A stretch of 64,000 nucleotides of DNA, taken from the NCBI GenBank assembly GCA_016703535.1, contig JADJBV010000001.1, positions 3,152,001-3,216,000 of the forward strand, written 5' to 3'. This stretch comes from Deltaproteobacteria bacterium. GTDB taxonomy: Bacteria; Myxococcota; Kuafuiibacteriia; Kuafuiibacteriales; Kuafuiibacteriaceae. The translations under genes and the position numbers were made by a program. The notes under the pieces are model-generated. The model was given only the letters and a program-made list of their open reading frames with translations, did not search any database and was not told the DNA's origin. Positions 54,957 through 63,977 of this stretch are shown here, piece after piece; position 1 is the first letter of the stretch, and every line of letters begins with the position of its first letter.

Positions 54957-57344
54957 ATGGAGACAACCCAGGTACACTTCGGGCCGGTACGCCTTTTGGT
55001 CAATCAGCGTCGACAGCTTGAAGAGCCCTCGGCTTCGGTCGCGGGTGCACCCGCGATCGGTCCGGTCCGCCGCTTCGGGCGGTACACCCTCGTCAAGAAG
55101 CTGGCAACGGGTGGCATGGCGGAGATCTGGTTGGCGCGCCAACGGGGCCTGGCCGGTTTCAACCGCTTCGTCGTCATCAAGAAGATCCTGAACCACCTCT
55201 CGGAGCAGGAGACCTTCGTCAAGATGTTCCTGGACGAGGCCCGGACCTCGGCCCAGCTCAACCACCCGAACGTCGTCCAGATCTACGACCTCGGCCGCGA
55301 ATCCGACTCCTATTACATCGCGATGGAGTTCATCGCCGGCGAAAACCTCGCGGCGATCGCCTGGCGCGGCATGAAGCGGGGCCGCCCCTTCCCCCCGACC
55401 TACGCGGCCCGGGTCATCGCCGACGGCTGCAAGGCCCTCTACTACGCCCATCACCTGCGGGGTTCGGACGGCCAAGCCCTGGAGATCGTGCACCGGGACA
55501 TTTCGCCCCAGAACATCCTCGTGACCTACGAGGGTGAGGTGAAGGTCGTCGACTTCGGCATCGCCAAGGCGGCCTCCAAAACCGAACACACCAAAACCGG
55601 CATGCTGAAGGGCAAGTTCAGCTACATGAGCCCCGAGCAGTGTTTGGGCGCGCCGGTCGATCAGCGCAGCGACATCTTCGCGCTGGGCATCCTGCTCTAC
55701 GAGCTCTGCACCGGGAAGCGGCTCTTCAAGCACGAGTCGGAGCTGATGATCCTGGAGATGATCACCAAACGCAGCGTGGTGCCACCGTCCCAGGTGGCGC
55801 CGGGCATCTCCCAGCGTTTGGAAGACATCATCATGAAGGCCCTGGAGAAGGAGACCGCGGCCCGCTTCCAGACCGGCCAAGAGATGCAGATCGCCCTCGA
55901 GGACTATCTGCGCGAAGAGGCCGAGTCGGCGGCCAACGCCGACGTCGCCGCGTACATGCGGGAGCTCTTCGCCGACAAGATCGAGGAGAAGCGCAAGCTC
56001 AAGGAGATCGCCTCCCGGGACGACTTCGAGTCGAGCTTCGCCGACGAAGAGGCCACCGAACAGGCGGTGCAAAACCGCAACGGGAGCTACGTCGCGCCGG
56101 GGCAGATGCGCAAAGTGGTCACCGGCCTGCCGCCTTCTCAGGTGCAGGTTCGGCCCGGCCCGGGTGGAAGCGGCATGGTGCTGCAGCCCACGGGTCAGAT
56201 GATGGATCCGCGGATGACCCAAGGCTCCCAGGCCGGGATGATGATGCCGCCCGGGATGACGCCGCCAGGCATGTCCCAGTACGGCATGCAGCCGGGGATG
56301 TCGGGCCAGTTCCCGTATCCCGGCGCCTCCATGAACGGCCAACTGCCAGCCCCCGAAAGTGGGGGTTGGGTCGCGCGTTTGGTGATCTTGGGCGCACTGG
56401 TGGTGATCATCGTGGCCTCGGTGATCCTGGCGGACCAGATCCTCCACAAGCCCGAACCTTTGACCCAGCCGGCCGAAACCGTGGCGGTCGCCAAGCCACC
56501 GCCCGCCGTGCCCAAACAGACGGGCAGCTTGACCCTCGAGTCCGTGCCCCAAGGCGCGACCATCTACCTCGACGACAAGGTGATGGAGTTGGCCAACAAA
56601 GAGTCCGCCAAGACGCCGAGTGATCTGCACAGCCTGCAGTTCGGCACCAAATACAAGATCCGCTTGGAGAAGGAGGGCTACAAGCCGTTCTCTCAAGAGG
56701 TCGAGATGGGCGCGGCGGTGAACAACACCACCCTGCGCCCCCAGCTCGAGGCCTTCCCGGGTCGTTTGATCGTCGAGGTCGCCGGCCCCAAAAAGGACGA
56801 GGTCTCGATCCGCATCGACAAAAACCTGGCCGGCACCGGGCCTCGCTTGTCGAAGGACTTCCCGGGCAACACCAACGTGATGGTCGCGGGCGATTTGGCC
56901 GGTCACAACTGCAAGACCGAGGTCGTGCGCATCGTCCCCAACGAGACCAAAACCGTGACCCTCGAGTGTTCACCGAAGCCCCGCGGTGGCGGTGGTGGCG
57001 GCGCTAGCGGTGTGGCCCAGACCGAGCGGCCGAGCGGCGGTCAAAGCGAACGCCAAAACCTGGGCGGGATCTCCAAGCCGAGCGGAGGGAGCGAAGCCGC
57101 CGACTGCAAGAGCGGTTGCTGCACCGACAACGCCTTGCCGCCGGGCTTCGTCACCATCAGCACCAAACCCGAGTCGGTGCTCTACTGGAACGGACGGAAG
57201 ATCGGTGAGACCCCCCTGGCCCGCTACAAGTTGCCGTCGGGTTGCGTGCGCATCGAGGCCAAGGGCTCCGACAAGACTCGGACGGTTCAGCTCGAGGTCG
57301 AGCCCAACCGGGTGCGCATCTACCAATTTTCGCTGGACCAGTAA
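54957..57344 (+). CDS. Membrane Ser/Thr kinase with PEGA-type repeats
   Basis: A 795-residue eukaryote-like kinase. The kinase domain at about 40-310 has LATGGMAEIWLA, Lys75/76 in VVIKKIL, HRDISPQNIL (179-188), DFGIA (199-203) and FSYMSPEQCLG. A Met/Pro/Gly-rich linker (residues ~400-450, MMMPPGMTPPGM) leads to a membrane helix (VARLVILGALVVIIVASVIL). Outside are a PEGA domain (GSLTLESVPQGATIYLDDKV) and a second PEGA-like unit at the C-terminus (GFVTISTKPESVLYWNGRKI). Divergent from the SGNH hydrolase with a very short shared promoter region. Such kinases are expanded in Myxococcota. Confidence 0.93.
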   Translation: METTQVHFGPVRLLVNQRRQLEEPSASVAGAPAIGPVRRFGRYTLVKKLATGGMAEIWLARQRGLAGFNRFVVIKKILNHLSEQETFVKMFLDEARTSAQLNHPNVVQIYDLGRESDSYYIAMEFIAGENLAAIAWRGMKRGRPFPPTYAARVIADGCKALYYAHHLRGSDGQALEIVHRDISPQNILVTYEGEVKVVDFGIAKAASKTEHTKTGMLKGKFSYMSPEQCLGAPVDQRSDIFALGILLYELCTGKRLFKHESELMILEMITKRSVVPPSQVAPGISQRLEDIIMKALEKETAARFQTGQEMQIALEDYLREEAESAANADVAAYMRELFADKIEEKRKLKEIASRDDFESSFADEEATEQAVQNRNGSYVAPGQMRKVVTGLPPSQVQVRPGPGGSGMVLQPTGQMMDPRMTQGSQAGMMMPPGMTPPGMSQYGMQPGMSGQFPYPGASMNGQLPAPESGGWVARLVILGALVVIIVASVILADQILHKPEPLTQPAETVAVAKPPPAVPKQTGSLTLESVPQGATIYLDDKVMELANKESAKTPSDLHSLQFGTKYKIRLEKEGYKPFSQEVEMGAAVNNTTLRPQLEAFPGRLIVEVAGPKKDEVSIRIDKNLAGTGPRLSKDFPGNTNVMVAGDLAGHNCKTEVVRIVPNETKTVTLECSPKPRGGGGGGASGVAQTERPSGGQSERQNLGGISKPSGGSEAADCKSGCCTDNALPPGFVTISTKPESVLYWNGRKIGETPLARYKLPSGCVRIEAKGSDKTRTVQLEVEPNRVRIYQFSLDQ

Positions 57345-57392
57345 GCTCGGCCTTGACCGAGGCCGGCTCACCCGCTACACCACCCCCGGTTC

Positions 57393-57464
57393 AGGCGCAT
57401 AGCTCAGGGGTAGAGCGCTACCTTGACACGGTAGAGGTCGGTGGTTCAAAGCCACTTGCGCCTA
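57393..57464 (+). tRNA. tRNA-Val (anticodon GAC)
   Basis: A full cloverleaf: acceptor AGGCGCA (57393-57399) with TGCGCCT (57457-57463), D stem GCTC/GAGC, anticodon stem CTACC/GGTAG around loop TTGACAC giving anticodon GAC, T arm GGTGG-TTCAAAG-CCACT and discriminator A. CCA is not encoded. The G-U pair at the base of the T stem is the only irregular pair. Read 49 bases after the PEGA kinase stop. Confidence 0.95.
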
Positions 57465-57480
57465 TAAAATAGCCTCCAAA

Positions 57481-57516
57481 TCTCCGACTGGCCGGCACCG
57501 CCGCCCGGAGAATTTT
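57481..57516 (+). terminator. Possible rho-independent terminator after tRNA-Val
   Basis: Inverted repeat TCTCCG / CGGAGA with a 19-base GC-rich loop that can pair further (GGCCGGC), followed by ATTTT. It lies 17 bases after the tRNA. The T tract is short, so this is a moderate candidate. Confidence 0.4.
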
Positions 57517-57559
57517 CACCAATCCCACCTCAGCTCCGGCCCGGTGTTATGGTCGCCCG

Positions 57560-58168
57560 GTGACCACCGCCGCCGCGACCTGGGTGCCCCCCTGGCTGCC
57601 GAACGCGGTCTCGGTGGTGCGCATCACCTTGGTGCCGATCTGGTTGTGGGTCGCCGAAGACCACCGGGACCTGATCTTGGCCGGCACCGGCGATCACACC
57701 ACGGCCTTGGTGGTGATCCTCTTGTCGCTCGGTTTTTCGGATCTGCTCGACGGCTGGTTGGCCCGTCGTTATGGGCTGACCACCGCCCTCGGTTCGGTGC
57801 TGGACGCGGTCGCCGACAAGTTGGCCCAGGTGGTGATCGTCGGCTTCTACACCTTTCGGTTGCCGACGGCGGCCATCGCCCTCCCCGCTTGGTTTTTTGT
57901 GGTGGTCTTCGGCCGGGATCTCTTGATGGCCCTCGGCTGGTGGGTGGTGCGCCTCAAGCGAGGGAAGGCCGAGCCCAAACACCAGGTCCACGGCAAACTC
58001 TCCAGCTTGCTGCTCTTCACCTTGGTCTTGTTGCTCACCCTCGGTGAACTTCGGTGGGCGATCCGGGGCCTGCTGTTTTTGCTCACCGGGCTGATCGTCT
58101 TCAGCACCGCCTTGTACGCTCAAGAAGGTTGGCGCCAGCTCCGGGGACCGAGTCCACCGCGGGGTTGA
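57560..58168 (+). CDS. CDP-alcohol phosphatidyltransferase family protein
   Basis: A 202-residue integral membrane enzyme with five or six helices. The catalytic signature DG-x2-AR-x8-G-x3-D-x3-D is intact in SDLLDGWLARRYGLTTALGS followed by VLDAVADKL. Length and N-terminal NAVSVVRITLVPIWLWV resemble phosphatidylglycerophosphate synthase (PgsA) and its paralogues. It transfers a phosphatidyl group from CDP-diacylglycerol to an alcohol. The exact acceptor (glycerol phosphate or another) cannot be fixed from this sequence. GTG start. Confidence 0.88.
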   Translation: MTTAAATWVPPWLPNAVSVVRITLVPIWLWVAEDHRDLILAGTGDHTTALVVILLSLGFSDLLDGWLARRYGLTTALGSVLDAVADKLAQVVIVGFYTFRLPTAAIALPAWFFVVVFGRDLLMALGWWVVRLKRGKAEPKHQVHGKLSSLLLFTLVLLLTLGELRWAIRGLLFLLTGLIVFSTALYAQEGWRQLRGPSPPRG

Positions 58169-58180
58169 CGCGCCCGCGAT

Positions 58181-58726
58181 TCAGCGGCGAACCGATCGGG
58201 GCGGCTGGGGCACAGCCCGCGGGGCGGTCAACCCGTGACGGTAGGGGTTGATCGGCCACGGAGAGACCCACACCAGCGACCAACGAACCTGGAGTTCTCC
58301 AAGCGTCAGGTAGTGGAGTTCGTCGTCGAGGTAGAGGAGCACCGTGTCGGAGAAGATCGCCCAGACCTGGCCGTTGGGGCCCAGGGCGTCGTCGAGCTCC
58401 AGCCGGTAAGGCCCCGACGGACAATCAACGCCCGCCGCCTCGGCGTCGAGCTCCAGGACCGCACTCGGCTCCGAGGGCTCGACGGCCAACAACTCGAGGC
58501 CCGCCAGGTGCACCTCCGTCGGCGACTGGAAATGACCCGAGTGGGCCACCACCACCTGCCCCTCGTTGAGCTGAACAAAACGCAGGAGGCCCTCCCGCTC
58601 CTGCCGCCGCAGCTCCCGGGCCTCCGGCTCGCCGAAGAGCTCGGGGCAACGGGGCTCCTCCCCGAGCTCGCCGGGGGCCATTTGGGAAATCGACCAAACC
58701 AACCAGCGGAGCGCGACGGACGACAT
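58181..58726 (-). CDS. Hypothetical protein
   Basis: A 181-residue soluble protein, no signal peptide or recognised domain. It is acidic and Leu-rich in the first half (PGELGEEPRCPELFGEPEAR) with beta strands later (EGQVVVAHSGHFQSPTEVHL; GQVWAIFSDTVLLYLDDELH). The C-terminus is basic and Pro-rich. Convergent with the phosphatidyltransferase (12 bases) and divergent from the methyltransferase (75 bases). Confidence 0.55.
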   Translation of the reverse strand: MSSVALRWLVWSISQMAPGELGEEPRCPELFGEPEARELRRQEREGLLRFVQLNEGQVVVAHSGHFQSPTEVHLAGLELLAVEPSEPSAVLELDAEAAGVDCPSGPYRLELDDALGPNGQVWAIFSDTVLLYLDDELHYLTLGELQVRWSLVWVSPWPINPYRHGLTAPRAVPQPPRSVRR

Positions 58727-58801
58727 CCTGGGAGCTTATCCTCAATTGCTTTGACCTCAAACCATTTCTCGGCCCCCGGGGCCCCGAGTTAAAGTGGGGT
58801 C

Positions 58802-59665
58802 GTGACGGCGTCGGCGGCCACCCACTACGATCGGGTCACCGAGGCTTGGCGCCGTTGGGTGATGGGTGAAGAGCTGCACTTCGGGCTCTTCCGCTACGCG
58901 GATGCGAGCTTGGCCGAGGCGACCCAGGAGTTGACCGTGCACCTGGCGGAGTTGGCCCAATTGCAAGTTGGCTTGCAGGTCCTGGACGTCGGTTGTGGGG
59001 TGGGCACGCCGGGGTGTGACCTGGCCGAACACGAAGACTGTCGGGTCCTGGGGATCTCCACCAGCCCGGTGGGGGTGGCGGCGGCCCAGGCCCAGGCCCA
59101 ACGCCGGGGCCTCACGGCCAAGGTGGAGTTCCAGGTCCGAGACGCCGTGGCGACGGGTTTGACGGACGATACATTCGATAGAATCTATTCATTGGAGTCG
59201 GCGCACCTGATGGACAAGGTCGGGCTCTTCGCCGAGATGTACCGGGTGTTGCGCCCCGGCGGGCGGCTTTCGCTGTGCGACGTTTGTTTGGTGGGCAACG
59301 AGGGGGTGGAGCTCAGCTCCTACGCACTTTTGGGCTTCCCCAACGTCGCCGCCCTAGAACTTCGTCGGGCGGTGCACGCCACCATGCACCGGGCCTTTGG
59401 TTCGGCGGTCTTGAGCCACACCCGGGTCTATCAAGAGGCGGCTCTGGCCGCCGGCTTCCAGGAGATCACGCTCTACGATCTTTCCGAGGTGACCCGACCG
59501 ACCTTGTCCCGCTGGGCCGAAAACGCGGCTCGCCATCGGGGCGACCTGGAGGAGGCCCTGGGCCCGGACTACGTCGAGGGCTTCTTTTTGGCCCTGCTCC
59601 ACATGTCGTACGGGTGGGGGCGTTTGGGCGGGTACCTGGCGATGACCGCCACCAAACCGGCTTGA
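58802..59665 (+). CDS. Class I SAM-dependent methyltransferase
   Basis: A 287-residue enzyme starting with GTG. SAM-binding motif I is VLDVGCGVGTPGCDLA, followed by the acidic/hydrophobic VLGISTSPVGVAAAQAQA region, post I/II RDAVATGLTDDTFDRIYSLE and motif III VLRPGGRLSLCDV. The N-terminus (YDRVTEAWRRWVMGEELHFG) matches the small-molecule subfamily that includes tocopherol, sarcosine/dimethylglycine and RebM-type methyltransferases. The substrate is unknown. Codons at 59170-59192 are strikingly AT-rich compared with the rest of the gene. Confidence 0.88.
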   Translation: MTASAATHYDRVTEAWRRWVMGEELHFGLFRYADASLAEATQELTVHLAELAQLQVGLQVLDVGCGVGTPGCDLAEHEDCRVLGISTSPVGVAAAQAQAQRRGLTAKVEFQVRDAVATGLTDDTFDRIYSLESAHLMDKVGLFAEMYRVLRPGGRLSLCDVCLVGNEGVELSSYALLGFPNVAALELRRAVHATMHRAFGSAVLSHTRVYQEAALAAGFQEITLYDLSEVTRPTLSRWAENAARHRGDLEEALGPDYVEGFFLALLHMSYGWGRLGGYLAMTATKPA

Positions 59666-59684
59666 GCCCGGATCGAGGGCGGGA

Positions 59685-60407
59685 TCAGCGGCGTTGTTGG
59701 CTGATCAGGTTGGTGTAGTCGGCGGCGAGGAGCGTGTTGCGGAACTGGGTGGCGTGGCCCAGGGCGGCGCCGGGGTTCACCAACTTGGGCGCAGCGGCCT
59801 TGGCGGCGTCCAACTTGAGCAGCTCGTTGTTGAACTGGGACAAGATCGGGCCGAGTTGTTTGGCGGTGAGGGTCTGGTTGCCCATCACGTTCTGGACGAT
59901 GTCCAGCTTGGAGAGTTCGTTGGCGTTGGCCCGGAGGGACGCCAAAAAGCCGTCGTAGGTCTCTTGATCCATGCCCGGGTCCCGCTCCTTGGCCTTGGGC
60001 TCCTCATCGTCTCGTTCGCGAGATCGGCGGCGACCCCGTCCTCGATCCCGATCAGCCCCGTCGTCGCTGGCGTCTTCGAGGGCGTCGAGGACCTTCTCCA
60101 ACTTCTTGCCGATGGCCCCGGCCAAGCGGCGGGGGCAAGCCTCATCGGCGTAGTCGAGGGCGGACTTGGCCTTCTTCACCGCGGCCCGGGTGCTTCCCTC
60201 GTCATCCCGCACCTCTTCCAGGGCGTCGATCAGGTCCTCCAACTTGCCGGCCAACTTGCGCTTACAGTCGGAGCGCTCCTCATCGTTGAGTTCGGCCGCG
60301 TCCTTGGCAGCCGAGAGGGCCTTCTTGACCGAGGCCTCGGCCTGGGCTGGGGCCCAAAGCCCGACCAAAAGGAGAGTCACTGGGAACAACTGGGAACGGA
60401 TCAACAT
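59685..60407 (-). CDS. Exported DUF4476-type protein with helical N-terminal domain
   Basis: Start set at ATG 60407, giving signal peptide MLIRSQLFPVTLLLVGLWAP ending AQAEA. The 240-residue protein has a charged helical N-domain with paired Cys (ERSDCKRKLAGKLEDLIDAL; SALDYADEACPRRLAGAIG), an Asp/Arg-rich linker and a C-terminal DUF4476-like region (FLASLRANANELSKLDIVQN, then LTAKQLGPILSQFN). The N-domain resembles that of the divergent Sel1-repeat protein 132 bases away. Function unknown. Confidence 0.72.
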   Translation of the reverse strand: MLIRSQLFPVTLLLVGLWAPAQAEASVKKALSAAKDAAELNDEERSDCKRKLAGKLEDLIDALEEVRDDEGSTRAAVKKAKSALDYADEACPRRLAGAIGKKLEKVLDALEDASDDGADRDRGRGRRRSRERDDEEPKAKERDPGMDQETYDGFLASLRANANELSKLDIVQNVMGNQTLTAKQLGPILSQFNNELLKLDAAKAAAPKLVNPGAALGHATQFRNTLLAADYTNLISQQRR

Positions 60408-60539
60408 GGGCAGCGGTCCTTTCGCCGACCAAGAGTCGATCCGGCGGCCCAGGTCGCATCGGCCCCGGTCGAATTTGGGTCGGACGGAGATCCGAGGCCC
60501 TTCGGTGCGACCTGGCCGAGGGGTCTGCATCCGGTGGGC

Positions 60540-61353
60540 ATGCGCACCACTGCCTTTGGGATCTTTTGCCTGCTCCTGTTGCCCGCCGGCCTGGCCGAGG
60601 CCCGGCCCAAACCTGAAAAGGAGGCCTTGGCCGCCTTGGAAGAGGCCCTGGACCTGGCCCAAGAAGACCGAAGCTGCAAGCGGGCCATCGGCGAAGACCT
60701 CTCCGACGCAGTGGCCGAGGTCGAAGACGGCGGGAAAAAAGCCCTCAAAAAAGCCCAAAAACTCTTGGAGTCGGCCTTGGACGGGGCCGAAGACTGCGAA
60801 CGCGACGTCAAGAAGGCCCTCAAGGAGGCCGACCAGGCCCTGGCCGACGCCCTGGAAGAGGAGGACGACGACGGGGAAGACGACGATGGGCGCTCCGCAA
60901 AAAAGAAGGGCCCGGCGCCCGAAGATCCCGAGGTGCTGGAGGCCGCCTGTGAGGCCAAGAAGGCCAAGGCCTGCTTTGCCTTGGGCGAACGTTACACCTC
61001 CGGCCAAGGGGTCGACCAAAACGAAAGCACCGCGGTCGAATATTACCAACGGGCCTGCGCGCTGAAACACCTGAGCGCCTGCAACACCATGGGCAACATC
61101 CACCACGAAGGTTGGGGCGGGGCCGAGCAGAGTGATCGGCGCGCGTTCGAGTACTACCAAAAGGCCTGCGACGGCGGCCACGGCGACGCCTGCCACAGCC
61201 TCGGTTACCTGACGGAAAAAGGGCGCGGCGTCGAGGCCAACCCGAAGAAGGCCCTCCAGCTCTACGAAAAGAGCTGTAAACGCGGCTCGGGTTCAGGTTG
61301 TTTTGCGGTCGGCAACGCGCACCAAAGTGGCTTCGCCGGGCTGAAGTTGGATC
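60540..61353 (+). pseudogene. Sel1-repeat exported protein, interrupted by IS21 element
   Basis: Signal peptide MRTTAFGIFCLLLLPAGLAE, an Ala/Leu/Lys helical region with paired Cys like that of the divergent DUF4476 protein, an acidic linker (EEEDDDGEDDDG), then at least three Sel1-like repeats (ACFALGERYTSGQGVDQNES; ACNTMGNIHHEGWGGAEQSD; ACHSLGYLTEKGRGVEANPK). At residue ~271 (AGLKLD) the reading frame enters the IS. If the element and one GATC are removed the frame continues as LSAAVG beyond the window, so the original gene was longer. Product likely a truncated 270-residue protein plus IS-encoded tail. Confidence 0.85.
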
Positions 61354-61363
61354 TGCGGATTTC

Positions 61364-61494
61364 GGGGCATCGTGGACACCGAGATCGGGGCATCGTGGAC
61401 ACCGAGATCGGGCATCGTGGACACCGAGATCGGGCATCGTGGACACCGAGATCGGGCATCGTGGACACCGAGATCGGGCATCGTGGACACCCAG
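61364..61494. repeat. Six-copy 22/23-bp repeat at IS left end
   Basis: The unit GGGCATCGTGGACACCGAGA-TC occurs six times head to tail (the last copy degenerate, ending CCCAGACCG). The first two copies are 23 bases with an extra G. IS21 elements normally have two or three internal terminal repeats as IstA binding sites; the right end here has two diverged copies only. Confidence 0.9.
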
Positions 61495-61582
61495 ACCGTG
61501 GGTCGACTCGAGGCCGGTGACCCGAGTGGAGTGACGTCGAACCGTCGTTTCCCCCAAGCGCAGCGAGGATCAGTCTCGGCGC

Positions 61583-63129
61583 ATGGCAACGGAGCGACTG
61601 ACGATGAGAAAGACCAGAGAGATCCTGAGGCTTCGGTGGAGCCTCGGGAAGAGCACAAGACAGACTGCCGCCGCCGTCGGCGCCAGCACCGGCGTCGTGG
61701 GCAAGGCGACCAGCCGCGCAGAGGCCGCTGGGCTCGATTGGGCCGCGGTCGAGGCACTCGACGACGGCCAGCTTGAGCGTCGGCTCTACGGCGAGCCAGC
61801 AGCGCCGGGGTCGATCCGGCCGGAGCCTGACCCCCGGCACATCCACCAGGAGCTCAAGAAGCCGGGCGTGACGCTCGAGCTTCTGCACCTGGAGTACATC
61901 GAGGAACACCCGTCAGGGCTTCAGTACACAGCGTTCACAGAGCGCTACCGGGCCTGGAAGAAGCGGCATGGCCTGACGATGCGGCAGTCCCAAAAGGCAG
62001 GCGAGAAGATGTACATCGACTTCTCCGGCAAGAAGCCGCAGTTGGTCGACCGGAACACCGGCGAGGTCATCGAGGTCGAGCTGTTCGTCGCTGCGCTCGG
62101 AGCATCGAGCTACACGTACGTGGAGGCGACGCGGACCCAGGCGATCGCAGATTGGGTCCTGGCCCACGACCACGCGGTAGCGTACTTCGGCGGCGTCGCC
62201 GAGGTCTGGGTGCCAGACTGCCTCAAGAGCGCGGTGACGCGCGCAGACCGCTACGAGCCCGACATCCAGCGGACCTACTGGACCAGGCTCGCCACTACGG
62301 CGCGATCGTGATCCCGGCTCGACCTCGAAAGCCTCGCGACAAAGGAAAGGTCGAGGTCGCGGTGCAGGTCGCCCAGCGATGGATTCTCGCCCGTCTTCGC
62401 CACGAAACCTTCTTCACGCTCGAGGAGCTGAACGCCCGCATCCGCGAACTCTGCGACTCATTGAACGCCCGGCCCCGCAAGCAGCTCGGAGGCGTGTCAC
62501 GTTGTGATCTATACGAGCGCATCGAGCGCCCCGCGCTCAAGCCGGTGCCAACGACGAGCTTCGTGCCGCGGAGCTGGAAGAAGGTTCGACCGAACTCCGA
62601 CTATCACGTGCAGGTCGAGCACCACTGGTATTCGGTGCCGCACGCCCTGGCTCACGAGGAGATGGAGGCGTGCTTCAACGGCTCAACGGTGGAGATCCTC
62701 CACTACAACAACCGGGTCGCGTCTCATCCGCGCAGCCACGTGATGTACGGGCACACCACCGACCCGGAGCATCGCCCGCCGAACCATAAGGCGTGGGCCG
62801 AGCGAGACCCGGGCGGGCTCGTCGAATGGGCAGAAAAGACGGGCCCAAATGCGGCAGCGATGATGCAGCGGATCTTCGAGAGTAACACTCACCGCGACCA
62901 GACGTGGCGCTCGGGCCGCGCGCTGATGCGGATGGGAGAGACCTACGGTGCAGCGCGCACGGAGGTGGCGTGCGAACGGGCGCTGAGATTCGGTGCGCAT
63001 TCGTACAAGCCCATCGAGCGGATGTTGAAGAACGGGTTCGATCTGCGGCCGCATCCCGATGACGCGGAGCCACAAGCGCCGCCGATCGCGCACGACCAGA
63101 TCCGCGGCCCTGGCTACTTCCTGAACTGA
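61583..63129 (+). pseudogene. istA: IS21 transposase IstA, frameshifted near 62278
   Basis: Residues 1-50 carry a helix-turn-helix (ILRLRWSLGKSTRQTAAAVG). The RNase H-like integrase core has Asp146 (MYIDFSGKK) and Asp212 (VWVPDCLKSAV, where PDN is usual). Its frame stops at 62311. The continuation ARHYGAIVIPARPRKPRDKG then KVEVAVQVAQ with the catalytic Glu, up to GPGYFLN, lies in the other frame. Adding one C after TAC at 62276-62278 restores EPDIQRTYLDQARHYG. No slippery heptamer is visible there, so a deletion or sequencing error is more likely than programmed frameshifting. Confidence 0.9.
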
Positions 63130-63143
63130 GTGAGGAGACCACC

Positions 63144-63863
63144 ATGTTGAACGAACCGACCAAAGAGAAGCTGTACACGATGCGGTTGCCGGTGATGGCT
63201 GGCGCCTGGCTGGAACAACAAAAGGATCCCAAGATGCCTTCGCTAGGCTTCGACGAGCGCTTCGGGCTACTGGTCGACGCCGAGTACTTGGCGCGGGACA
63301 ATCGGCGGTTGCAGCGGCGTCTGAAGGAGGCCCAACTTCGGCTACCCGAGGCCTGCATTGAGGACGTCGAAGCGTCCACCGCCCGGGGCCTGGAGAAGGC
63401 TCAGCTCGCCCAGCTCGGCACGTGCAAGTGGGTCGCCGAGCACCACAACGTCTTGATCTCCGGGCCCACCGGCGTGGGCAAGAGCTTCGTGGCTTGTGCC
63501 CTGGGCCAGCTGGCGTGCCGGCGAGGATTCCGTGTCCTGTACCGGCGGATGCCTCGGCTATTCGAGGAGCTGAGCCTGGCGAAGTCCGACGGGACGTACA
63601 CGAAGAGACTGGCCCAGCTGGCGCGCGCAGACGTGATGGTCGTAGACGACTTCGGCCTCGGCACGGTGAAGGAGAGCCAGCGGCATGATCTGCTGGAGGT
63701 CCTTGAGGATCGATACGGGCGCAGGTCGATGGTGCTCACCAGCCAGCTTCCGGTCACCAAGTGGCATGACTGGATCGGGGACCCCACGTTGGCCGATGCG
63801 ATCTTGGACAGACTGGTCCACAATGCCTACAAGATGACTCTGAAAGGGGAATCCAGAAGATAG
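63144..63863 (+). CDS. istB: IS21 helper ATPase IstB
   Basis: A 239-residue AAA+ ATPase. Walker A is ISGPTGVGKSFVACAL and Walker B is DVMVVDDFGLG; sensor/arginine region QLPVTKWHDWIGDPTLADAI and DRLVHNAYKMTLKGESRR are typical for IstB. It starts 14 bases after istA, behind GAGGAGAC. IstB oligomers bind DNA and stimulate IstA. The gene is intact. Confidence 0.95.
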   Translation: MLNEPTKEKLYTMRLPVMAGAWLEQQKDPKMPSLGFDERFGLLVDAEYLARDNRRLQRRLKEAQLRLPEACIEDVEASTARGLEKAQLAQLGTCKWVAEHHNVLISGPTGVGKSFVACALGQLACRRGFRVLYRRMPRLFEELSLAKSDGTYTKRLAQLARADVMVVDDFGLGTVKESQRHDLLEVLEDRYGRRSMVLTSQLPVTKWHDWIGDPTLADAILDRLVHNAYKMTLKGESRR

Positions 63864-63933
63864 TAGATGGCGAAAGAGCAGACCTGACACCCAGACGGAC
63901 AGACGTCGCTTCGCTCCGGATCGGGCCGAGGTG

Positions 63934-63977
63934 ATCACGATGGCCGATTCAGGTGATCACGATCGCCGAAATGCGCA
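63934..63977 (-). repeat. IS21 right terminal inverted repeat with internal copy
   Basis: Read inward on the minus strand the end is TGCGCATTTCGGCGATCGTG followed by ATCACC and a second ATCGGCCATCGTGATCACC unit. The outer 12 bases match the left end at 11 positions. Confidence 0.85.

Larger units (their letters stand above)
61354..63977 (+). mobile_element. IS21-family insertion sequence
   Basis: Terminal inverted repeats are TGCGGATTTCGGGGCATCGT at the left and, reading inward from the right end, TGCGCATTTCGGCGATCGTG. The 4-base target duplication GATC flanks it at 61350-61353 and 63978-63981. It carries istA (frameshifted) and istB. The insertion sits in a Sel1-repeat gene whose frame resumes after the right end. 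IS21 elements use IstA transposase with the IstB AAA+ helper. Confidence 0.93.

Noticed and set aside
57560..58168. Naming the phosphatidyltransferase pgsA
   Set aside because: The catalytic motif is shared by several CDP-alcohol enzymes; acceptor specificity cannot be read from this sequence alone.
61364..61494. Six regular direct repeats resembling a small CRISPR array
   Set aside because: Units are head to tail with no unique spacers, lie just inside the IS21 left end and match its right end in inverted orientation; no cas genes.
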